36,517 nucleotides of DNA from an uncultured Alteromonas sp. (GTDB lineage: Bacteria > Pseudomonadota > Gammaproteobacteria > Enterobacterales > Alteromonadaceae): positions 1 to 36,517 of the forward strand of contig NZ_CAJXQY010000034.1 of assembly GCF_913058315.1 (NCBI RefSeq), written 5' to 3'. The translations under genes were made by a program, and so were the position numbers. The notes under the pieces were generated by a model that was not told the origin of the DNA, searched no databases, and was given only the letters and a program-made list of their open reading frames with translations. This document shows positions 7,197-15,115 of the stretch, one piece after another (position 1 is the first letter of the stretch; the number at the start of each line of letters is the position of its first letter).

Positions 7197-8167
7197 TGCT
7201 GCGTAATATATGCCTGTTGCTGGTATGGATTGGTTTGATTGTGCCGCTGACACTAAATGCACAAACCATCGATCCGGTCGGCGAACCAGTTGGCGAACCG
7301 GTTGGCGAACCATCACAAAGACAGGTGTTGGCCCGCAGTTACGCCGAAATTGTCGGTCGGCTGGCATTAACCGATAAGTTATTCGCGGCGATGACAGAGC
7401 AGTGTGATACCAAAGTGGCCATGCCCAGCCAGTCTTATTCGGCTATCGATTACGCCTTGCGGATGCAAACCAACATGAGCTTTTTCCAATGGCGCAAACA
7501 GTTCAGCAACCCTGCTAAGGAAGCGAAGCTGGTGGAGCAACTGATAACCAGTACGCTTACCGATATTGGCGGCTGTGAAGAGAGTGCGGTTCAGCGGTGG
7601 TTTGCCGGGATGCGGCAAAATATGTTGCAGCCCTCCATTGAGCAATTAACCGAATTGCCCGATTTGTTGGGCATATCCCGGGATAAACCGGACGATGAGC
7701 AACTTGCCAGAGTGTTTATTCATCAGTTAGCCCGCTACCAGGAGTTGTCGGTGGCTGAAGTAAGGGGGTTAGCCATGGCGCTGGAAGGCGGTATGTACCG
7801 CTACAGTATGGTTGCCTTTACCAATCAGATTCGCAAGGACTACCCTCAATCCGTAGTGCTGCGGGAGTATGTCTATAACCAGACGAACAGCGCCAGCGAT
7901 CTTTATGAACTGGCCGACAGTCTGCGCTTTACCGATCGCGAACGCGCAGTCGCCTTATTTGGCAAAGCAGCCGAGCAGGGCAGTTTTTTTGCACAGCGGT
8001 GGTATGGCAATTACCAGGCGTGTGTGGGTAATCACGATAAAGCGCTGCACTGGCTCAACAAGGCCAAGCTAACTGAGCCTGATGAAGCGCCGTATATCGA
8101 CGATATCATAAGCGAGATAACGGAACTGGGCGAACCAACAAATTGTCTGGACGGCTGGGTTTATTAA
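7196..8167 (+). CDS. Secreted TPR/Sel1-like protein of unknown function
   Basis: I do not recognise a named family for this 323-residue protein. It has a signal peptide ending near LNAQ (residue 23), followed by three tandem VGEP tetrapeptides encoded by a 12-bp repeat (about 7277-7312). The C-terminal third (RERAVALFGKAAEQGSFFAQRWYGNY, then ALHWLNKAKL) resembles one or two Sel1/TPR helical repeats. The middle part is helical and undefined. Its start overlaps the stop of the preceding lipoprotein gene by one base, so the two are probably translated together and may act together in the periplasm. Confidence 0.65.
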   Translation: MLRNICLLLVWIGLIVPLTLNAQTIDPVGEPVGEPVGEPSQRQVLARSYAEIVGRLALTDKLFAAMTEQCDTKVAMPSQSYSAIDYALRMQTNMSFFQWRKQFSNPAKEAKLVEQLITSTLTDIGGCEESAVQRWFAGMRQNMLQPSIEQLTELPDLLGISRDKPDDEQLARVFIHQLARYQELSVAEVRGLAMALEGGMYRYSMVAFTNQIRKDYPQSVVLREYVYNQTNSASDLYELADSLRFTDRERAVALFGKAAEQGSFFAQRWYGNYQACVGNHDKALHWLNKAKLTEPDEAPYIDDIISEITELGEPTNCLDGWVY

Positions 8168-8180
8168 AGGAGCCATAAAC

Positions 8181-8798
8181 ATGTCAGAAACCTTTTATTC
8201 CTATCAGTTAAGTCAGGGGCATGGGCTGCCTCACGACCCGTTTAAAGCCATTATTGCGCCGCGTCCGATTGGCTGGATTGCCTCTGAGAATGACAGCGGT
8301 ATTGCTAATCTGGCACCTTACAGCTTCTTTAATGCCTTCAATGGTGCGCCACCGATCATTGGTTTTGCCAGCGTTGGCTTTAAAGACAGCGTGCGTAATA
8401 TTCAGGCGAATGGCGAGTTTTGCTGGAGTCTGGCAACCCGGGAGCTGGCAGATGCCATGAATGCCTCCAGCGCTGGCGTGGATCCTGAGGTAGATGAATT
8501 TGAGCTGGCTGGCTTACAAAAGCGTTCATCCACATTGGTAAAGGTGCCCCATGTTGCCGCCAGCCCGGCTTCAATGGAGTGTAAGGTGACCCAAATCATT
8601 CAACTCAATGACATGCACGGTGAGCCTTGCGATACCTGGCTGGTACTTGGTCAGGTGGTGGCGGTGCATCTGCAGAAGGCGTACCTCAACAACGGTGTAT
8701 TTGATACGGCGGCCGCCAATTCGATTATGCGGGCCGGCGGACCGGGCGACTACTTTGGGGTGTCAGCCGAGTCAAAGTTTTTTATGGGGCGGCCTTAA
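8181..8798 (+). CDS. Flavin reductase-like FMN-binding split-barrel protein (DIM6/NTAB family)
   Basis: This 205-residue protein belongs to the flavin reductase-like family with a split beta-barrel. Its N-terminal signature is IIAPRPIGWIASEND (residues 24-38), followed by NLAPYSFFNAFNGAPPIIGFAS, where FMN phosphate and ring contacts usually sit. Members bind FMN and reduce flavins or small substrates; the exact substrate cannot be read here. The start has a good AAAGGAG site, and the gene follows the TPR-like gene by 13 bp, so it probably belongs to the same transcript. Its 3' end overlaps the convergent diguanylate cyclase gene by four bases. Confidence 0.78.
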   Translation: MSETFYSYQLSQGHGLPHDPFKAIIAPRPIGWIASENDSGIANLAPYSFFNAFNGAPPIIGFASVGFKDSVRNIQANGEFCWSLATRELADAMNASSAGVDPEVDEFELAGLQKRSSTLVKVPHVAASPASMECKVTQIIQLNDMHGEPCDTWLVLGQVVAVHLQKAYLNNGVFDTAAANSIMRAGGPGDYFGVSAESKFFMGRP

Positions 8799-10510
8799 TC
8801 GTTAGCTTTGCATAAGCGGTTACGGCCGCTGTGTTTAGCCTGGTAAAGCAAGTCATCGGCGGCCTGAACCAGCGCCTCAATGGATTGTCCGCCGTCACCG
8901 GCCACAGCGCCCATACTAAAGGTCACGGTGAGATGATGCTCACCGGCATCAATTGAACGAATTTCTTCCTGCATGCGCTTAAACAAGCCGCTAATAGCAT
9001 CCAGACCAGTGTCGGTCATAACGATTAGCCATTCTTCGCCGCCCCAGCGCCCCAGCCGATCCTGTTGGCGGATCAGCGCATTGGTCCGCCGGGCAAATTC
9101 GGTTAATACACTATCGCCGGCATCATGGCCGTAGGTATCGTTGATTGACTTAAAATGGTCGATATCGGCCAGCGCGACCACAAATGGCTGATTAAGTTGT
9201 TGACTGCGCGTGGCAACCTGTTCGGCAAATTGTTGTATCGCCCGCCGGTTGAGTACCTGGGTAAGTCCGTCGGTATTCGCCAGCTTTTCGAAATGCACCG
9301 CAGCCTTGCGCTTCTTCATAAATAACAAGGTTAATACCAGCAATGCCAGAATGGCCGATATCAGTGCCAGAAGGTAAATTACCCGTTGCTGATTTTGCTG
9401 CGCTGCAGCCAGAGCCTGTAAACGTGATTGCTGGCGAGCCTGTTCCAGTTCACGTGCCTGGCTAACCAACTGAAAACTGGCATATTCTCTGGCCAGTGCA
9501 TTATTGCGGGCGATTTCGGTGTTTAAGTTAACCGCCTGCTGCAATTTAACTGCCGCCTGTTGCCAGTTCTGCTCGGCAGTAGCCTGCTCTATGTCCAGCT
9601 CCAACACGGGCAACTGCTCTTTAATACTGAGTTGTTGTGACGAAAAGGCCAGTAACTGCCCGACGACCGGGGTTGATGAACGGGTTTTTGTTTCCAGCAG
9701 ATATAACCGTATTAACACTGCCCTGGCATTCAATGTGTCGGCAAGTTGGTAGGCGTCCTCAAACAAAGCCTGTGCTTTGGCCTGCTCGTTCTCTTCTATT
9801 GCCTGGCGAATTAACGCCTCCGTGGCATGCAGCCTTACGAGTGTGTCCGGCAGGGTGCGGTAGTCGTTGAGCACGGCAAGTACGTCGTCAAGCTGGCGCT
9901 GGGTTTGCGGAACATGCCATAACAGCGAGGCTGCGCGCACACGAATGTGTGGGGCAGAATGCCCGAGCAAAGGGAGCAGTAATTCCCTTACCGACTGATA
10001 AAACTCTATCTCATAATGACTGTCAGCAATGGCCAGGCTGATAGCCGCGATATCCTCATTGGCATCAAGGGCCCCGGGCAAGAGTTCTGAGGTGAGTATA
10101 TGACTAATCGACAGCGCTTGTTTATATTCGCCGGTGTGGAGTGAATAAAGCGCCATCAGGTGGTAGCAGGCAACCTGTTGAGGCCATGAAAGCTGGCTGA
10201 AATCCTGCTGGAGTAACCGGCTAAACGCCTGGTGGGCGGCTTCAACACCGGTACGGCGATGAATAAAATCAAACAGGGTGGCGGCATCAAGAAGAACCAA
10301 CATCCCCTGCGTTCGGGCGGCGGCGCAGCGCTGGTTGATTTCATCGCTGACGGCCTGTACCTGGGTGATGTGCAAACTTTCTAACGCAGCCGTTAAGCGA
10401 GCTGCGTAATCTGATTCGGGCAAACAGCGGGGAGAAGCTGACTGGGCTGCAGCCTGATTGCTAAGCAGCAGTGCCAGTGCAGCAAAAACAAAACCACCAA
10501 ATCGCAACAA
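8795..10510 (-). CDS. Membrane diguanylate cyclase with periplasmic TPR-like sensor and GGDEF domain
   Basis: This 571-residue protein has a signal peptide (ending near AAAQS), a long helical periplasmic region with TPR-like repeats (about residues 30-340), a coiled segment, one membrane helix (VIYLLALISAILALLVLTLLF, about 370-390) and a C-terminal GGDEF domain. The active-site motif is GGEEW, an accepted variant with the two key acidic positions. The product-inhibition I-site RQQD lies five residues before it. It should make cyclic di-GMP. The only plausible start is TTG (10510 or 10507), with GGAG just upstream; the next ATG is deep inside the protein. It is followed by the convergent flavin reductase gene. 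Confidence 0.85.
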   Translation of the reverse strand: MLRFGGFVFAALALLLSNQAAAQSASPRCLPESDYAARLTAALESLHITQVQAVSDEINQRCAAARTQGMLVLLDAATLFDFIHRRTGVEAAHQAFSRLLQQDFSQLSWPQQVACYHLMALYSLHTGEYKQALSISHILTSELLPGALDANEDIAAISLAIADSHYEIEFYQSVRELLLPLLGHSAPHIRVRAASLLWHVPQTQRQLDDVLAVLNDYRTLPDTLVRLHATEALIRQAIEENEQAKAQALFEDAYQLADTLNARAVLIRLYLLETKTRSSTPVVGQLLAFSSQQLSIKEQLPVLELDIEQATAEQNWQQAAVKLQQAVNLNTEIARNNALAREYASFQLVSQARELEQARQQSRLQALAAAQQNQQRVIYLLALISAILALLVLTLLFMKKRKAAVHFEKLANTDGLTQVLNRRAIQQFAEQVATRSQQLNQPFVVALADIDHFKSINDTYGHDAGDSVLTEFARRTNALIRQQDRLGRWGGEEWLIVMTDTGLDAISGLFKRMQEEIRSIDAGEHHLTVTFSMGAVAGDGGQSIEALVQAADDLLYQAKHSGRNRLCKAND

Positions 10511-10532
10511 AGCTTTCTCCGTTGGGTACTGT

Positions 10533-10976
10533 TTACTTAATAGTCCTAATCACTCTTATGGTTGCAGTAGCCAGTTTTACTTCTGCAAGAAACAACGTCA
10601 GTGCTGAAATTAACAATAGCATTGTCAGAATAAAAAGGGTGACTACCAGCACATTAAGTTTAACCTGCCATAACTCACCGGCAAATAAACTCATTATTAC
10701 GCCACACACCATTACCGCCGACGCGGTACAAAAACCGATCGACCAGTTGATTAGCTTAACCCTTCGCCACAATAAAATGATTTCACGGCGTAACCGGGCA
10801 CTTTGTTCTGACTCTGTCTGACTGTGCATTTCTTTTTCGGCAGAACGCACTCTATCGGTAATACGCCCCAGCCGTCCGGACATAACATTCAAGAAGCCGG
10901 CAATGCCGGCCAGTAAAAACACCGGCGCAACGGCGATTTCAATCAGCGTTGAGAGCGAGGGGATCAGAGCTTCCAT
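10533..10976 (-). CDS. DUF2721 family inner-membrane protein
   Basis: This 147-residue protein fits the DUF2721 family. An N-terminal helix (IEIAVAPVFLLAGIAGFLNVM) is followed by RLGRITDRVR, a basic cytosolic segment, and then two further membrane helices (about 75-95 and 105-130). No biochemical role is known for the family. It lies 22 bp upstream of the diguanylate cyclase start on the same strand, so the two may be co-transcribed. That would make it a candidate partner of the signalling protein, but this is only positional evidence. Confidence 0.75.
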   Translation of the reverse strand: MEALIPSLSTLIEIAVAPVFLLAGIAGFLNVMSGRLGRITDRVRSAEKEMHSQTESEQSARLRREIILLWRRVKLINWSIGFCTASAVMVCGVIMSLFAGELWQVKLNVLVVTLFILTMLLLISALTLFLAEVKLATATIRVIRTIK

Positions 10977-11160
10977 CTTTTTCTTATTGTTGAGCGCACA
11001 GGCTTGCTGTTATACCACAGTTAATCCGGCGGATGGAGGATATGTTAAAGGAAGGGATTAGGCTTTGATTAGCGTAGCCCAGCCGTCATAATGTTATCCT
11101 GTAGCCTGGGGTGTTTAGGCCCCCGAGCACCGAACCGCAGTAAAATGAACACAGGATAAT

Positions 11161-11760
11161 ATGAATAAGTTAACGGACGCCGAAAGTTATTTTGAGGAAA
11201 CCTTTAAGGGGCTCGACAGTGGTCAAAGCCAGATCAGCGGCACAGAGTTTGAAGAATGCGAATTTCTGGATTGTGACTTTTCCGAAAGCCGGTTTCGGCG
11301 CTGCAAGTTCACTAACTGTGATTTTAAACGCTGTAATTTAAGTTTAGCTGATTTTTCTAGCAGCCAGTTATTTGCCGTATCGTTTAAAGACTGCAAACTG
11401 GTAGGCGTCGACTGGACCAAAGCAGACTGGCCGCAATATTATCGGGATTTTGAACTTAAATTTGTGCGCTGTTTGCTTAATGATGCGTCCTTTTATGGCC
11501 TCACCCTCAATGAACTCATACTGGATGAGTGTAAGCTACACGACGCCGATTTCCGGGAAGGCAATTTTATCGACAGCAAGATGACCCACTGCACTTTTGA
11601 TCGCAGTTTATTTATGCACACTAACCTTGAGCGCGTCGATTTTACCGATTCCACCGGGTGCTCAATCGATGTGCTGGCTAACGAACTTAAAGGCGCCCGG
11701 TTTTCCCGTTATGAAGCTATCCACTTACTGGAGTCCCTGGGAATAGAGCTGGTGGACTAA
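11161..11760 (+). CDS. Pentapeptide repeat protein (McbG/Qnr-like)
   Basis: This 199-residue protein is built of A(D/N)LXX-type pentapeptides, for example TEFEECEFLDCDFSESRFRR and NLSLADFSSS. A break near residues 90-100 (WTKADWPQYYRDF) is followed by a second block of repeats. Such proteins form a right-handed quadrilateral beta-helix. McbG and Qnr proteins of similar length bind DNA gyrase and protect it from toxins or quinolones. The two-block layout and the length resemble them, but loops that define Qnr cannot be assigned by eye, so gyrase protection is only a possibility. AGGATAAT precedes the ATG. Confidence 0.8.
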   Translation: MNKLTDAESYFEETFKGLDSGQSQISGTEFEECEFLDCDFSESRFRRCKFTNCDFKRCNLSLADFSSSQLFAVSFKDCKLVGVDWTKADWPQYYRDFELKFVRCLLNDASFYGLTLNELILDECKLHDADFREGNFIDSKMTHCTFDRSLFMHTNLERVDFTDSTGCSIDVLANELKGARFSRYEAIHLLESLGIELVD

Positions 11761-11856
11761 ACGAGTTAGCAGTTTGTAAGGTGTTTAACACACTGCATAT
11801 CCAATTTGTTGTTGCTAACAGGTATAATCAGACAAACACGTTTCAAAGGACATCCT

Positions 11857-12144
11857 ATGGCCACCGCAGCCGCATTACATATTCTGGTAAGAACTGAAAA
11901 AGAAGCGTTGCTATTGTTAGCACAATTGAAAAAAGCCAATGGTAAAAATTTTGCTGCCCTGGCAAAAAAGTTTTCTATTTGCCCATCCGCACGGCGCGGC
12001 GGTGATTTAGGAGAATTTCGTCGCGGTCAGATGGTGAAACAGTTTGATGACGTGGTATTTAAAAAAGACCTGCTTACCATTCATGGCCCGGTCAAAACCA
12101 AGTTTGGTTATCACCTGATTAAAACACTTTATCGTAATGGCTAA
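11857..12144 (+). CDS. ppiC: Parvulin-type peptidyl-prolyl cis-trans isomerase (PpiC)
   Basis: This 95-residue single-domain parvulin would speed proline isomerisation in the cytoplasm. The family signature is clear: [11 protein letters not shown] at the start, [29 protein letters not shown] in the middle and [13 protein letters not shown] at the end. Length matches E. coli PpiC (about 93). The ATG at 11857 is preceded by AAAGGA at good spacing; the frame is open further upstream, but a start there would add residues not found in the family. Confidence 0.9.
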   Translation: MATAAALHILVRTEKEALLLLAQLKKANGKNFAALAKKFSICPSARRGGDLGEFRRGQMVKQFDDVVFKKDLLTIHGPVKTKFGYHLIKTLYRNG

Positions 12145-12171
12145 TGGTGCCTGAAAGCAGCAAGGCTGGCG

Positions 12172-12951
12172 CTATTTAGCAACCTGTTGGGATAGCTTTG
12201 CAAAAGACTCCGGTCGACCAAACAGCCATCCTTGCCCAGACTGGATGCCAAACTTTAACAGTTCTTTGGCCTGATGGGTCTCTTCAATGCCTTCGGCGAT
12301 GACTTTCATATGGTGTTTAGCTGCAATTTCAGCAATCAGTGGCACGATAGACAGTTTGACGCCGTCACTTTCAATATCCTTTACAAAGGCGCGGTCAATC
12401 TTCAGGAAGTCAAAAGTGTTATTACTCAGTTCCTTGAGGTTTGAGTAACCCGTACCAAAATCATCAATGGCGAGGTCGAATCCGGCCTCTCTTAACTCGC
12501 GTAGCGCTTCCTGGACCTTGGTATGTTCAAGATACTCGTCTTCAATGATCTCCAGCGTAAATTTAAAGCGACTGTTTACCAGTTGGTTGTTGTTAATCAG
12601 CTTCTGAATGTTGGCATTTTCAATGTCACGGGGAAAGATATTACAGCTGATTTTGAAATCGTCCGGAAATTGCGATGAGTTATTGAATTCGTTGAGAATG
12701 TGTTTAAACATCATCTCGGTAAAAGGCCAGGTGAGATTGGTGGCCTTTAGCGTTGGCAAAAACTCATCAGGGTATAATGTGCCCGATCCATCTTTGAATC
12801 TGACCAGTGCTTCACAACCGATAACCGCGCCGGTATCCAGTTCGACTATTGGCTGATACAGCCAGTAAAAGTGTCCGTGATGGATACCCCGCTGCAAACG
12901 TCTTTCTATAGAAAAGTAGCGCTCCCACATCTGATTAGTGAAAAAATACAC
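12172..12951 (-). CDS. EAL-domain cyclic di-GMP phosphodiesterase part of a split CSS-EAL gene
   Basis: This open frame encodes the cytoplasmic EAL domain that hydrolyses cyclic di-GMP to pGpG. The catalytic motifs look intact: CEALVRF, LEIIED, DDFGTGYSNL, LKIDRAF, VIAEGIE and QGWLFGRP. It is in the same frame as the CSS-sensor reading frame immediately upstream, separated only by a TAG inside an 8-bp tandem repeat. Removing three of the four repeat copies would fuse the two into a protein of about 519 residues, the usual CSS-EAL length, with a continuous second membrane helix. The nominal start is a GTG inside the repeat, without a ribosome site, and the first ATG (12928-12930) also lacks one. 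The domain is therefore probably poorly translated as it stands. Confidence 0.8.
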   Translation of the reverse strand: MYFFTNQMWERYFSIERRLQRGIHHGHFYWLYQPIVELDTGAVIGCEALVRFKDGSGTLYPDEFLPTLKATNLTWPFTEMMFKHILNEFNNSSQFPDDFKISCNIFPRDIENANIQKLINNNQLVNSRFKFTLEIIEDEYLEHTKVQEALRELREAGFDLAIDDFGTGYSNLKELSNNTFDFLKIDRAFVKDIESDGVKLSIVPLIAEIAAKHHMKVIAEGIEETHQAKELLKFGIQSGQGWLFGRPESFAKLSQQVAK

Positions 12952-12978
12952 TAATACACTAATACACTAATACACTAA
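12947..12978. repeat. (TACACTAA)x4 tandem repeat splitting the CSS-EAL gene
   Basis: Four perfect, contiguous copies of the 8-bp unit TACACTAA (TTAGTGTA on the coding strand) sit at the junction of the sensor and EAL domains. Reading the coding strand from the sensor side, any number of copies from two up gives TTA GTG TAT TAG, a stop. Only one copy gives an open, in-frame fusion. An inverted repeat ATTAGTG/CACTAAT (12934-12940 with 12949-12955) borders the array and could encourage polymerase slippage. Confidence 0.9.
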
Positions 12979-13755
12979 TGCACCCAGTAAGGGGCTCAGG
13001 ATAAAACCGAATAGCCAGAGTTCACGGTATTGCTTGAAAAACTTAGTGGCAGACAGCGAAAAGAAAATACACAGATCGGGGGTGTCTTTTGAACAAGCTT
13101 GAGTGGAGGGGGAAAAGGCCTGTAATACTGGGGTCAGGTTATGATGCTTTTGCCACAAGCCTTTTTCACCACGCAGATGCCGGGCATCGGCACTGGAAGG
13201 GAGTCCCCAGGTGATCGCTAAACTGTAGCCGGGTTTAAGGTACTCGGTAAAATCTGCGGCAATAGAATAAATACTGTAATGGTACTTACGGTATACCGTG
13301 ATATGAGAAATTCTGCCTGGCCAGATAGACAATTCAATGGGGTAATTCACCCAGATGGAGACGCCATCACGGGTTGTTATTGTGTGCTCGGTTAACGTTG
13401 AGGGAATGGCTCTGTCATCATAGCTCGTGGTGCAGGTAAGGGTTTTGCCATTAACAATCGAAATATGCTTAATGTAGCGGGAGCGCAACAACCATTGTCG
13501 CATGATAAACAACGCTTCTTTATTGCACTCACTTAGCTGTTCATTATGCAGTGCATCCAATACGGTCTTTGCGTCATCCACCGCGCCTTCAAGACGGGTT
13601 ATCATTTTCTGAGCAATATCCTGCTGTTGCATTTCAACATTCGACACAATCATGGAGATGAAAGCGAAAAGAATTAAAACAAAACTTATCCCACCCAGAA
13701 AGGAGGCTAATAGTCTTTTTTGAAGTCTTCTCGTCACGAAACTGCCCTGAATCAT
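12967..13755 (-). CDS. CSS-motif periplasmic sensor half of a split CSS-EAL phosphodiesterase
   Basis: This 262-residue frame encodes an N-terminal membrane helix (about residues 15-37), a periplasmic CSS-type domain and the first part of a second membrane helix (LWLFGFILSPLLGALVY) that ends abruptly at a TAG. Cysteines in LSECNKEA and LTCTTSYDD and near the end of the domain fit the redox-sensitive CSS domain found with EAL in E. coli PdeB/PdeC-like proteins, where disulphide formation controls phosphodiesterase activity. The stop lies in the 8-bp repeat, and the EAL half follows in the same frame. As sequenced the product would be a sensor without its catalytic domain. Confidence 0.75.
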   Translation of the reverse strand: MIQGSFVTRRLQKRLLASFLGGISFVLILFAFISMIVSNVEMQQQDIAQKMITRLEGAVDDAKTVLDALHNEQLSECNKEALFIMRQWLLRSRYIKHISIVNGKTLTCTTSYDDRAIPSTLTEHTITTRDGVSIWVNYPIELSIWPGRISHITVYRKYHYSIYSIAADFTEYLKPGYSLAITWGLPSSADARHLRGEKGLWQKHHNLTPVLQAFSPSTQACSKDTPDLCIFFSLSATKFFKQYRELWLFGFILSPLLGALVY

Positions 13756-14067
13756 TCATGCCTGATGCTCATTACAGTATAGAGCGTAATACAAAAGATG
13801 TGCTGACTGAGAATTAAAATGAAGCCGTACCAAAGCATAGGCCAATGTAAGCTGACAAAATTGTCACCTTAGTTGCCAGAGTTGGCAGGCTACCTTCCGC
13901 TGCAATGTAAATAAAATGTTGATATGTCAGCAACTTTTGCTAACCAGGCAGGGAAAATAAGGGCTTTGTACCAAAAGTGGAAGCTGAGTTAAGTTTTTCT
14001 TGAACAGGCATAAAGGTTGCTTTGTAGTAGAGGTTTTTCTTCTTCTTACTTTTCGGATACTCATACT
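13756..14067. promoter_or_regulatory. Divergent promoter region with two adjacent palindromes
   Basis: This 312-bp gap separates the split CSS-EAL gene (minus) from the di-haem peroxidase gene (plus). Two palindromes lie close together: TGACAA-AA-TTGTCA at 13853-13866 and TGCCA-GAGT-TGGCA at 13874-13887. Either could be an operator. On the minus strand TATACT about 20 bp before the CSS gene start may be a -10 element. I see no clear FNR box although related peroxidase genes are often FNR-controlled. Confidence 0.35.
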
Positions 14068-15081
14068 ATGGATATTAAAAAACTCGTCCTGGCCGTCATC
14101 ATAGGCGGCGTGACCTCCACAGCAATGGCGGTGGATAAAAATGCCCTGCGCACACAGGCTAAAATGATGCACGGGCCTATTCCTGAGATTATGCCGGGTG
14201 CAGAAAGCGATACGCCGGCATTGATCGACCTTGGTGAGCGTTTGTACTTTGAAACGGCTTTATCGGCCGACGGCAGCCAGTCGTGTAACACCTGTCACCG
14301 TATTGATGGTGGCCTTGGCGGTGTCGATAACGAGGCAACGTCGCTTGGAGTGAAAGGGTCCCGTGGCGACCGGAATTCACCATCTGTGTGGAATGCCGGT
14401 TTCCATGTCGCTCAGTTTTGGGATGGCCGTGCTGAGGACCTGGCGGCACAAGCCAAAGGCCCTATCCTGAATCCGGTAGAAATGGCGGTGCCAGACAAGC
14501 AAACAGCGATTAATAATCTTAAGGCAGCAGGCTATGAAGCCCTCTTTGCCGACGTTTTTAAAGGCCAGGCTGAGCCGCTCAATTACGACAATCTGGCGAA
14601 AGCGATTGGTGCCTTTGAACGTACGCTGATCACCGTAGACCGCTTTGATGAGTTTCTCGCTGGTGACGACAGTGCCATGACTGAAACGGAACTCAAAGGC
14701 TACCAGACCTTCGTTCAGTCGGGCTGTGCATCCTGTCACAACGGCGCATTGTTTGGCGGTGCCATGTACATGAAAATGGGTCTGATCAACGCTTATGAAA
14801 ACAGCCACGATCTAGGGCGATTTGCCGTAACCAATAACCCGGCTGACAAATATGTATTCAAGGTGCCAAGCCTGCGTAATATTACTAAAACCGCGCCTTA
14901 TTTTCATGATGGTGCGGTAGCCGAACTGGATGAGGCGGTTGCACAAATGGCATGGATGCAGCTAGGCCGTAAGCTGAGTGATCAGGAAGTCTCTGAAATT
15001 GTGGCTTTCCTGGGCGCGCTGGAAGATACCCATACCATCACGGTTAAGTACTTAAACAGCGGAGCTGAGGTTGGTCAGTAA
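14068..15081 (+). CDS. Di-haem cytochrome c peroxidase (CcpA/MauG family)
   Basis: This 337-residue periplasmic protein starts with a signal peptide (cleavage after AMA, residue 22) and carries two haem c sites, CNTCH near residue 75 and CASCH near residue 220. This is the pattern of bacterial di-haem peroxidases that reduce hydrogen peroxide to water with electrons from small c-type cytochromes. The segments GPILNPVEMAVPD and KVPSLRNITKTAPYFHDG are classic for the family. The ATG at 14068 gives a proper signal peptide; the frame is open upstream. It converges on the NosR-like gene with a shared hairpin between the stop codons. Confidence 0.88.
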   Translation: MDIKKLVLAVIIGGVTSTAMAVDKNALRTQAKMMHGPIPEIMPGAESDTPALIDLGERLYFETALSADGSQSCNTCHRIDGGLGGVDNEATSLGVKGSRGDRNSPSVWNAGFHVAQFWDGRAEDLAAQAKGPILNPVEMAVPDKQTAINNLKAAGYEALFADVFKGQAEPLNYDNLAKAIGAFERTLITVDRFDEFLAGDDSAMTETELKGYQTFVQSGCASCHNGALFGGAMYMKMGLINAYENSHDLGRFAVTNNPADKYVFKVPSLRNITKTAPYFHDGAVAELDEAVAQMAWMQLGRKLSDQEVSEIVAFLGALEDTHTITVKYLNSGAEVGQ

Positions 15082-15090
15082 TGCTTTGAG

Positions 15091-15115
15091 GTAGCTCCTT
15101 TCAGGGAGCTACTTT
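15091..15115. terminator. Hairpin between convergent peroxidase and NosR-like genes
   Basis: An 8-bp perfect stem GTAGCTCC/GGAGCTAC (15091-15098 with 15105-15112) with a six-base loop lies between the two convergent stop codons and overlaps the NosR-like stop. TTTA follows on the plus strand and CTCAAAG on the minus strand, so it could terminate plus-strand transcription weakly. Confidence 0.45.

Noticed and set aside
7277-7312. The VGEP 12-bp repeat as a phase-variation array
   Set aside because: The unit is a multiple of three, so copy changes alter length only and cannot switch the frame.
13919-13935. TTGAT-containing stretch as an FNR box before the peroxidase gene
   Set aside because: The second half-site is missing, so it does not match TTGAT-N4-ATCAA.
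14377-14808. 143-codon minus-strand frame opposite the di-haem peroxidase
   Set aside because: It is antisense to the haem-containing coding sequence and has no supporting motif.
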